The position numbers were made by a program, and so were the translations under genes. Below the pieces are notes generated by a model, which made no database searches, was not told where the DNA came from, and was given only the letters and a program-made list of their open reading frames with translations. From the NCBI GenBank assembly GCA_963978905.1, contig OZ022257.1, forward strand, positions 8,950,509 to 9,014,508: a DNA stretch of 64,000 nucleotides, read 5' to 3'. The DNA comes from Trichostrongylus colubriformis (lineage: Eukaryota; Nematoda; Chromadorea; Rhabditida; Trichostrongylidae). Below are positions 25,602-36,200 of this stretch, piece by piece (positions within the stretch are counted from its first letter, which is position 1; each line of letters opens with the position of its first letter).

Positions 25602-27537
25602 CTTAAGTAGTATTATTGATCATAACTCTTTCACTCAACTGAAAATTTATTCTAAATGTCTTAATTAAAAAATACGCTGGAAGGTCTATTGTTTCGTGTG
25701 GATAAATATTTCGAATTTATTAATGGGTGGATCAATCGGTAAAAATTTGTCATTTCGATTCCACAGAGTGATGATGTCAAGGAATAATACCGTTTCAAAG
25801 AAACATTAATAAATGAACTATTTTTTGCGTCCTTTCCTCTGCAATGATTCCACTGGCCTCAGCATCTGGTAATGTTGTAATGATTTGTTTGTAAAACAAA
25901 AAGAAGATACATGAAGTTGTCAACAAACCCCTAAGTTGTGCTTCATTTAATTTCGATTCCCAGGTGAATATGAGGTTGTCATCGGAGGATCTTTGATTGT
26001 GAGACCTGAGATTCTTCTACAACTCCTGTATTTCTGTGCACAGGCGAAGAGGAGGCTTCAAGATCACAACCGTAGGTGTGTACATGGGAGCTATGTGAGT
26101 GGTGTGCTCACCAGTTTTGACTTTGCTTGTGGAGGACCGAGGTGACTGTGGATCTCGCAGTCGTTGTAAAGGAGAGGATCCTAGTGATCAAGGAAGAAAA
26201 CATGGATTCAAAGCTCAAACAAGTCGCTTCGCCACACTGGTGAGATCCTTCTTCATATTTCAGTAAAATTAGCAGGAAATGAAACGAAGTTGCCATAGAG
26301 CCGCTTTTCGCAGAAATCAGCAGAGAGAACAAAAATCATTGCTGGTAAAAAACAGTTGGGTTATCAAAGAAAATTTTTAAGTACCTGATGATTTTTCCTG
26401 ATCATGCCGTTTAATGTGGTGAGTGTGATTTCGCGAACGTTACCGCACAGAGTGACGAATACTGTTTTTTGAGAATTCTCGGTTAAATTTGAATATGCAA
26501 ACCAGTTGCGAATAGTGCAGCAGCCAGAAGTACGACCCTGGTTTCTGATGTTTATTTTGATTGTTGCAGTCCATGTTAAGGCCAAAGTTCACCGAATGGC
26601 TCCACTATCTTTGTGGGTTATCCTGTCGATTGGGTCAATCATGAGGGATGACAGCGTTTTGTGCGCTCCCATCATAAATTTCTGACAATTAACCTTCAAT
26701 AATCACAGTAATGAGCTACTCCTCACACGTTTTGGTTAGACAACTCACTTGCGGAGGAAGGGTAGTCTTAACGAACGCATTAAATGAGGGCGATGGCAGA
26801 CCGTTCAAATGCGGAGGAAATGTCAAAGTGTCTCAATGAAAGCATTGCGAGGGATGGGAAAGCAAAGGAGGTGCGGCGGCCTACGCTCAGTGGCTCCAGC
26901 TCGCCGCGGATGCGGTGCCGGACGAGACGACGCCACGACGCGAAGTCGCACATAGGAAGGTCAACGGGTGAACCATTCTCAATGACGGCTGTAGGCATCA
27001 TGAGAAGCTGAACTCAAATCTGCTTTCCAAATTCGCGAAATGACTCTGCGAACGAAGTTATGAAGGTTTTTTCAGTGGGCAGTATTATTACACACTAAGC
27101 ATAGAGCACGAGCCAGACGTTTTCGGGCGTTTTTTCATTTTTAGGAGGTTGAATCACCTCTGGAAACAAGCCTTCACCCAAATTGAGATTTTGACCAAAG
27201 GATCCTGGGTGGATAAATGGCAACACATTTAGTAAAGAAGAAGTTTCCATGTAAAAAATGAAAAAACTGAAAGTTCCACTTACTTTATGGTCAGTTTCCA
27301 AAGAATCTTTCCGGATTTCGATTTAAATTCTATAGGCTTAAAATTCCTCTTCAAGTGTAATGCGTGCGACCTCGCAAACATTGAAGGAGCGCCGGTTCTG
27401 CGCGAATACGCCTGGGTCGCCCTCTAAGGGATCCTGCACTTTTTATGTAAGAATCTTGTTCAATCAGGAAAACCTTCACAACTTCTAATAGTTCCCATGT
27501 TCTCCCTTGTTGAAAGCTCGGCATGACTTGTCGGTTG
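25602..27537. other. No gene recognised; transporter start exon may lie here
   Basis: The first exon of the MFSD8-like gene should lie in or beyond this stretch on the minus strand, because the frame entering 25601 has a stop upstream and needs a splice acceptor (CTTAAG at 25602-25607). No convincing signal was found. Several short open frames on both strands at 26100-27000 show no known domain. Confidence 0.4.
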
Positions 27538-28535
27538 TTTTTCTTTTATATGCCAACACGAGGTCAGATGTGGAAGCTTTATTGGCCTAACATTTCGACC
27601 TTATCGTCTTCTTCAAAGGCCTGAAGATGGCACGAAGCTCTCGATTTGCAAGGTGTCTGAACAAGCGCCTCCTCCCCTCTAGCGTTTCCGGCGTCGTTTC
27701 GAGATCGCTCTCGGACAGCCCGGTAATGAAACAACAGACTTACCCTGGATTCCACCAGCGGAGCAGCAGCTCACGCCTCGATCACATGTGTCAGTCAGGG
27801 CGAATGAGTCTTAGTCGTTCATCTCCGACAGGGTTAGCGCTGCAATGAACCGCAGTATTGTTCGAGCACAGTTACAAAATGATGTTGCCTTAGGAAATAT
27901 CCCCAATGACAACATCAAACAACTTGTTCGCAGCAGACTTCGCAACAGACTAGATGTTCTTTGATGCGTATAGCCAGTACCCCTCCCGTTTCTCCAATAT
28001 ATGTGCTATTACAAGTCTTACATTGAAGCTCATATATAACGCAAGCCCTATCACAATCTCCTGGCTTTTCATAAGGAGAAGTAGTGCAGTTTGGCGTTAT
28101 GCACTGCTTATCGTACACTTTGTTGCGAACAAGTTGTTGTTCGATGTTGTCATTAGGGGTATTCACTAAGGCAACATCATTTTGTAACTCTGCTCGAACA
28201 ATACTGCGGTTTATTGCAGCGCTAACCCTGTCGAAGATGAACGGCTAAGACTCATTCGCCCTGACTGACACATGTGATTGAGGCGTGAGCTGCTGCTCCG
28301 TTGGTGGAATCTTGGAAGAGTCTGTTGTTTCATTACAGGGTTGTTCAAGAGCGATCTCGAAATGACGCCGGGAACGCTGGAGGGGAGGAGGCGCTTGTTC
28401 AGATACTTTGCAAATCGAGAGCTTCGTGCCATCTTCAGGCCTCTGAAGAAGACGATAAGGTCGAAATGTTAGGCCAATAAAGGTTCCACATCTAACCTCG
28501 TGTTGGCATATAAAAGAAAAACAATCTTCACAACT
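27538..28535. mobile_element. Penelope-like element fragment with inverted terminal copies
   Basis: Arms of about 380 bp (27538-27915 and 28155-28535) are reverse complements, from ATGCCAACACGAGGT and TTATTGGCCTAACATTTCG inward to CTTAGGAAATA/ACTAAGGCAACATC. The 240-bp loop encodes on the minus strand (ORF 28166-27915) YELQCKTCNSTYIGETGG followed by RIKEHL, the GIY-YIG endonuclease signature with its preceding CxxC pair that is typical of the C-terminus of Penelope-like reverse transcriptases. Reverse-transcriptase motifs are absent. Each arm contains a CTGAAGA...GAC...GTC-GAAA arrangement resembling a hammerhead ribozyme core (28443-28466 on +). A related hairpin without GIY-YIG lies at 51605-52130. 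Confidence 0.7.
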
Positions 28536-29289
28536 TCGTTCGCAGAGTCGTACCGAAGAATTGGAGAGCAGAATTGAGTTCAGCGTCCCAAGACGCATGC
28601 AACGATGTAATGCCACCGAAAAGGATTATAGTCAAGTGACATTGGTGCCAAAGAGAGAATTAGAAGAAATAAGTAAGATCATTATGCGGGTCACTCGTCA
28701 AAGTAGATGCCGTGCAAGAAAATTATGTAAATACTGCTCACCTTATCATTTTACCGGTGCCCTTTTGCCCACAATATGACAATGAGAGAGCAATATTAGA
28801 TTTGATAACGCCAGCAGTATTAGATTTGATAACGTCTCTGAGTTCAAGATACTTGCCTCAATATGTTCACCGTCTTCTTCTAGTCCGGCTAACTCATGTT
28901 TTTCGCATGCTTCCTCCATGCCAAAATGTAGTGACTCACATTTATCGATCGCAGAGAGATAACACACAGAGGAGACTGCTAAAGCTTCCAGCTGTGCATA
29001 AATGAGGGTTCATGAAATGACCTTCACAGAGAATTGATTATCAGGTTAATTCAGGTTTTCAAGTTACATAATATGTGAGTTTTGAAGTATTTAGGATAAG
29101 GATGCGAACAGCTGTGATTCAACACATGTAGCAGCTTTGCACTGGATGAGGGTGGGCGGCAAAGCCTCTATGCTGAAGGTTCCTCGTGGAAAAGATGACT
29201 TCAACAATACCAACATGCGCTGGCGTACAGCAAATGGATTCCTAATGTTCTGGAATTCTTATGCAATAATAATGAATCTTATCCTATGA
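28536..29289. other. No gene recognised
   Basis: A short motif CTCTGC-AACGAA-TT-TGAAG recurs at 27040, 28530 (inverted) and 29610. Two direct 17-18 bp repeats ATTAGATTTGATAACG occur near 28795 and 28815. Nothing else stands out. Confidence 0.4.
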
Positions 29290-29480
29290 AATTACTTTGC
29301 TCCGAAACAAAGAGAAAAAATTGAAGAAGAGTAACTTCTTCAAATTCCAGCTGCGCAACATTCGAACGGCAGTCAGCCGGCAGAGTGCAGTTCGAATTTC
29401 GCGCCCAATGTTGATTTTTCTCTCACTCTGCGTCCCTGACCACGTGACTGTCGCCTCTTTGATGGTGTCGCTGCTCTGTG
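29290..29480 (+). repeat. About 190-bp dispersed repeat, copy 1 of 3
   Basis: Runs from CTCCGAAACA-AGA through CTTCAAATTCCAGCTGCGCAAC to TGCGTCCCTGACCACGTGAC and CGCCTCTTTG. Copies in the same orientation occur at 30745-30930 and 41770-41995, the latter more diverged. It is non-coding. One copy lies upstream, one inside and one downstream of the chemoreceptor gene. Confidence 0.7.
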
Positions 29481-30219
29481 GATGAGGCGATTTATCCTGT
29501 TCAACAAAGGAAGTCACCAGATTAGCGCAACCATCCCCAGTGAGATGCACATTGCTGCATGCGTACTGAGACGCTGGATCCAAATCTATTCTGCAATTTG
29601 CTCAAAGACTCTGCAAACGAAATTATGAAGTACTTTCAAAGGAGCATTACGCAGGAGTCCGTATTGATAAAGAACAGGCTGACCTATTTTCCTTTGTAAG
29701 CTATATTTTGTGGTGGAGCACGGCAGCCACCCGTCAGCAACAGTCTCAATTAAAAACTGAAATGAGACAGTCAAGTACTTTGCGTTGGTGAATACCACTA
29801 GTCTCCAAAAAGTGACCTGCTGTCAAAAAAGGTGACAAATGTTGAAAATAAAAGGATAACAGCATGTATTACAAAATTTCCTGCTTGTGTTTAAGTTTTG
29901 TAATGATCTCTGAGCAAGCGACTTGGAATGCTTTCAACTTTTTGTCAGATTTGTTTCTGTTCCTTGCAATTCCGCATTGTCATTGAGTATCATAGGGGAT
30001 TTCCCTCTAACATTTCAGAGGACAAGCCTGAAGATTTTTATATATCTTTTACCAGCAGTCTTGCCATATCATTCTCACAACAACGTGCTATACGAGCATT
30101 ACTCAACAAGTGGATGTGAGGCGACAGGTGCTTTTCGAGTTCAACGCCGAGTAATCACCTCTTTGAGTCTATGCCTCCTACTGCTTGAGATATCAAGCTT
30201 CTAAGCAGCTCACCGGTCA

Positions 30220-33200
30220 ATGATCGAGTGCGACAACTTTGACCTCGAAGATGGTTTCTATCTGTATCTAATGCATTCCCTATCATTCGTCGCATTATTC
30301 ACTAATTTATTCGCTTTATTCTGCATTATCCGCAAATCATCCAAGCAGATGGGTGCATATAAATGGTACCCGCTTACTTATCAATTTGCTTCCACTGTAT
30401 TCGATGTTGTTTACACTGGCCTAACTTTGCCGGTGATATTCTTTCCAATACCTATGGGGTATCCTGGAGCCTGGGCTGCACAGTTGTTATCCATCAGTTC
30501 CCATGCCGCCGTTATAATGGTGGTTCTGACATGCTCGTTGCTTGTTGCATGTATCCTCAACCTTTTCAATTATCGGTGTCATCTGGTCACTCCAAATCAT
30601 CATTTTCTAAAGATCAATCGCAACGGTGAGTTAAAACTGGAAGTGCAGGTCGAAGACATCGCCTACGGAAATTTCATGATTCCAATTCCTCTGGAAATTA
30701 CCTTACATCTAGATACTCTAAATAGGTCGAAACTCGGAAAGAAACTGAAATTTTACTCTACTCCGAAACAGAAATCAAAAAACTGAAGAAGAGTGACTTT
30801 TTCGAATTCCAGCTGCTCAACATTCTAACGGCATAGTGCAGTTCGGATTTCGCGTCCATTGTTGATTTCCTTCTCACTCTGCGTCCCTGACCACGTGACT
30901 GTCGCCTCTTTGCTCCTCAGCTCTCTACCGTTCACACCCACTCGAACAGCCCACGTCGTCGCCAATCACTTTGAGGAGTTCTATCCAATGTCATCTAGAT
31001 TTTTGCATTTTCGCGTAAAATTTTGAATGCGCCCCTTGGTGAACGTGAATATAGGTCACAGTTGAACCTTAATTTCCGTGAGCGATTCCTTCGAGTTGAT
31101 CCAGGTTGGAGAAACTGTGGATCCTCCCGAATTAAATTTTTGCCCACCGATTAAATTTTAAGGTCACATTTATGTAGCAATCGTTGTGACGTTGATTTAT
31201 TTCACATCATGTTTAGCTGGTATAATCGATATCTTACCCAATCAAAATGTGGCCAAACAGTGGGCTGTGCAGGTAAATTTATCAGTAACTTATTCTACAA
31301 TCACACTCCCCAGCTCTCAGTTTTGGGATATACTGAGTATGGAAGTATGAATACAACATCGCTTTTATGCCTTTTCCTACTGGATGAGCAATTTTGGCGT
31401 TTACTACTCCATCCTCAAACGCAAACCACGCAATGGTTAGATCAATGGCTTATTTCATGGGGTGAGTAGATCTTTAGATAACTGCTCGGACTACACCTTT
31501 GTCGCTGCTGCACGGTGCACCCTCACGGTGTTGTGCCTGCTTGAACACAACCAAGCCATACCAACCGAATCACACTGGACTGAAGACGAACAATTTTCCA
31601 AAGTGGAAGCCGCTTCCATCATCGAAATGGCTGCTCCATTGATTAATTTTCCCTTATCGCAAGTTTCCATCTCCATGTGAGCAAAACGCTCAAGGTGAAG
31701 ACGGGAGGGCTTAAAGGAATCGGAAGGGGTCCGAAGAAAAAGGAAGATGCAAAGAAATGATCATTTTGTAAAAAAACATTCAATGTTAGATGCGATAATC
31801 AGTGGAAAAACCCGGATCCAGAAGCGTGACGCTGTAATGTATATTCCTGACCTTCCGAGTTGTCCGCTGTAGAGATGTCGTTTGTTGTCTCGTAGAGCGT
31901 ATTTCAATCATTCGCGATGATGTGAAATAAGTGAAGCAACGCAAAGCAACAAACAAGTAAGTCAATTGAATGGAGAACAAGCGAAAGCGTAAGAAAAAAG
32001 TGTAATTACATTTGAATCTCAATGAATTCACTTTCGACGTTTTGGGAAGATGCCGTGTTTGCATTGCGGCAAGCAAGCTGTAATCGCATATCGTTTACCG
32101 AAATTGCCCTCCTCCCGGTGTCTTTGATGGAACTGCAATAGAATGTAGAAAAAAAAGTGATAAATATTTCCATTGCGTGTCTGAGACATGGGTTTCGTTT
32201 TCAGACGTACTCTAACACGAGGTGCTGGGGAGTGTTACAGAAGACCAGAAGATGGTCCGTCCTCGAAATTAGTTGGTAGCTCTCGACTCAATTAAATCTT
32301 CTACTCGCACTGATGACAACCGTCAAATGCGTGCACGGCCGCAATACTCCTACCATGAGCAGCTACAGTATTATCGGAACCTTTGATCGGTTGCTATGGC
32401 CGCCGTCAGACTTTGCATTTTTCTACGACCATGCCGTGTCGCACTTTTACGCGCGGTACCGCTACCCTGAGGTTCTGCAGTGACGCAACTTTGCTGCGAT
32501 AGTGCGACGCCGCAAAGTCGCAAATAAATCGCAAAGTCTCACGGCAGCCTATCCTCACACCATGAAGGATAAAGCATGCCTTCAAAACTGAGTGGGTGCT
32601 ACAAAATTCAGCAGCTATCAAAAATCAAAGCAATAGCTACAATGTACGTTTTTTCAAGGTGTTTGAGTTCTTACATTATTTCAGGAGTACTCATGTGCAA
32701 AATCTGCGATACATATTCCGAATCTCACAGTATTTACGCTAAATAAAGTAAAACGTACTGTTATGACAGTTGTAGTACTGTCTATTCTTGCATTTGTGGT
32801 TTCTGTAACTTGGATACTTCTATCATTCCGTTTTATAAAGAAAAGCGGGCATATGTCGCAGAAAACAAGGCAGATGCAAAGGCGTTTTCTCGTCTACCTC
32901 TGTGTTCAGGTTCGTTGTATGAAAATCTGTTCGAGGCGACGATTTACGGTCATGGGTGCTTGTCCATTGCTCTCCGCCAGCTCGCGCATGGTGGTTTCAG
33001 GATAGGCGCGAACAGCGGAGAGCAGCGTCTCGTCGTCGAATCGTCAGCGTGTGGGCGTCGCGTGCGTGGCTTGTCTTGCATGTCAATCTCGCCATTGCTG
33101 GAGCTGATGAGCCGGCGGCGCACGGCCTCTGAGCTCACACATCCCTTGCCCAATGCAGCGTCGATGAAGTCGCAAGCATCTGTCGCTTTGGTGCCCCAAG

Positions 33201-36200
33201 ACCACTCATAGTAGATGACACCGCGTGTTGGGTGGGTATCGACTACGGGCACTGTTGCTCTCCCCGCGAAATCTGGTGGGTCGATATATATTTTACTTGA
33301 AAGCTTAGAGAACGTCCTACCATATTTCTGAATCGCCTAGACCTGCCTCGAAGTAAACAAGAGTTATTGAATTTTCGGAAAAATCCTACAATACTTTTGG
33401 GACAACCTAATATTTCAGAGGAAGCCAGTCGAGAAATTTTTTTTCGACGATGTGGCGAGATTTTCCCACGATTCCTTGGGAGAATGATCCATCATTTTTG
33501 CTATGCCTTCAGTAGATAGCCATTGCTCTAAATGGTTGAACCGGAGCCTGATTGGCTTCGACTGGTCTCGATGCGGGATGCTCCATGCATGAGGATTTCA
33601 TTTACATTCTCAGTGAATACAAACGCTTTTCCGATCCGCACTGTGGCTCGCTAGCACCAGTTTGCGTGCTTGCAGTTGTACTAGATATGGAAGAAGTCTA
33701 TATCAGCTAATTTTTCGTTTCATCTCATAGTTTCTTGAGTACTTATCCGCGCTGTTATACGTGAATAAATACAGCTCGCCACGGCTAATCGGTGAGTTTG
33801 GGAGATCCCTTTGTATGTGTTTTCGGTGGCAGCGGACCAACTAAAAGGCTATCGGTGTTGACCGGCTTCGTTGCGGGTCGCGTTATGCACGAGGTACCAT
33901 CGACGATCCCTCAAGTTGAAGGGTACTTCATTCCCGTGGTCGTCTTGCGGGAATTTACTACAAGACCAGCGAAAAAAAGAAAAAGGCTTGGTCAAGAAAA
34001 AAGGCTTTCTTTACAAAAACAAAGCGAGCAAGCCTCAGAGAACATTAATATTCTGCGGATAGACCACGAATTTTGATGACAGCGGCACAGCGGGACGGCA
34101 TAGGGATGGCACTCCAAAAACAAAAAATTAAATTTAACCACGCTACTTACACCATTGAGCGCCAAAATAGTATATTCAGTATGGAGTGTCTCCAAGTACA
34201 ACATACAAAAATTTCCCTCATGTTGTGGAGTGCCGGAGAGCGAGACGATGCAGAAGTCGTTTATTAGTCGAACGAACAAGTGAACTGAGAATTAGAACAA
34301 TGGCGGGTTTATATACCCTGAAGGCCTGGTCAAATCCTTAGTCAAACAACCTATAGGCACGATCAAATCACAGGCTGTAAAGGTCAAACGATACCAAAGT
34401 GTGCACTAAATAAGATCATCCTCATTCACCGGGAAGGCCTACAACACCTCCCCTTTAAGTACAAAACTAAACATAAGATTTCTTCTTCGGATCCACGTGA
34501 AGTCGGCGCGGCGAGTGTCGAGTCCGCGGCGATCGGCGAAGTCGTGGCGTCGTGGCTGGTGTCGACGGTGGCGTTGATTCGCAGTCGGGTGAGGAAGTGG
34601 CGGCCGGCGACGTCGCTTCGTCGTTTGATGTTGACGGAACATCAGTAACGGCAGGTTCTCCAGATATAGGGGTCAAGTCGAAAGTTTCAAGTAGTTTGTC
34701 GACGACTGGCGTATGCTCGCGTGGTTTTAGCTGATTTGCGTGTCGCGTCCACAGCAAGTTTGTACAGCGTACTCGATAGAGGACGTTTCCGAGGCGTTGA
34801 GTGATGATTCCAGACGTCCAAGTCGCCTTTGGTCCTCGATAATCCTTGGCGCGCACAGCGTCACCGACATCGAATTGACGGCGTCGTGAACCATGATGCC
34901 TATTGAACTGCTCCTCCATTTTTGTATCCCGTGGTCCAACGTTTTTGTCAGTGGAAGGCATCATTAGCGTGAGCTCAGTGCGTAGTCGGCGACCCAAAAA
35001 ATTCTCAGCCGGAGAGAGATGATTCGGTCCCGACGGGCATGGTGTCGAGCGATATGCCATGAGGAAGGTTTGTAGAGCGTCTGCCGGCGCTTCCTCCCTC
35101 TTTAACTTGGCTAATCCTCTCTTGAAAGTATCCACAAAACGCTCTGCCTGGCCATTGCTCTGCGGGTGAAAAGGAGGGGACCGAATGTGTTCGATTCCAC
35201 GGCGTCGGCAGAAATCTTCAAATAGCGTAGATGTAAACTGTGTGCCGTTGTCCGTGATGAGCATTTGTGGATTCCGGAATTGCGCGAAAATTGTCATCAT
35301 AGCCTTGATTGTAGCCGGCGTGGAGATTGCATCCATCCGTACTATTTCCGGCCATTTTGAGTAAGCGTCCACGACGACAAGATAAAAGGTTCCGTCGAGT
35401 GGTCCAGCGAAGTCGGCGTGCACTCTTGTCCACGGCGCCGTTGCTTTCGGCCAGGAGCGAAGTTCAGTCTTCACTGGGTTCTTAGCGAATTTTGCACAAG
35501 TAGTGCAGTTTCTAACAAGGCTCTCAATGTCTGCGTCGATTGACGGCCAGTAGACGTAGCTGCGAGCGAGCATTTTCATCCTTGTTTGTCCTGGATTAGC
35601 TTTGTGGAGCGTTTGTAGTACGCGACGTTGTAGAGTCTTCGGGATTACGAGACGGGTTGCAGTGAGAAGGCATGAATCAGCGGTTGAAAGCGATCCGCGA
35701 CGGTTGTAATAGGGCCACAGCGGAGAGTTTTGATCCATTCTAGGCCAGCGTCCGGATTGGTTGCAGGAGGTCACTTGGGATAGAATAGCGTCGGCCGCAG
35801 TTGCGGTCTGTATTGCTTCAAGGGAGACCGGAAGATGCGTACAGGTTTCCTTCAGTTCGGCTGATATTTCGACTTCCACAGCGGCGATGACTTTATCTTC
35901 TGGTTCCGTTGAACATGACATCAACAGACGTGAGAGCGCATCCGCTTGTCCAAAGTCGCTTGTCCTAACATACTGGATACTGAAGTCGTAGTTAAGTAGG
36001 ATAGTCGCCCATCGTTGCAGGCGATTGGCGCTGTACACCGGTACTCCTTTCTTACTCCCAAAGATCGATATGAGCGGCTTGTGGTCCGTCCTTAGAACGA
36101 AGGGACGTCCATGGATGAAGCGATGAAACTTCTGTACCGCAAAAATGAGGGCGAGAGCTTCCTTCTCGATTTGGCTGTACTTCTTTTGAGCTGGCGTTAA

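Noticed and set aside
26784..27011. Overlapping GC-rich frames on both strands
   Set aside because: Length is within chance for GC-rich DNA and neither frame shows a motif, signal peptide or splice context.
28245..28616. 123-codon minus-strand frame
   Set aside because: It covers the arm of the Penelope-like inverted repeat; the mirror frame at 27627-27848 shows it is repeat sequence and not an independent gene.
32810..33211. 133-codon open frame overlapping receptor exon 3
   Set aside because: It is in a different phase from exon 3 and mostly runs antisense over the mariner relic.
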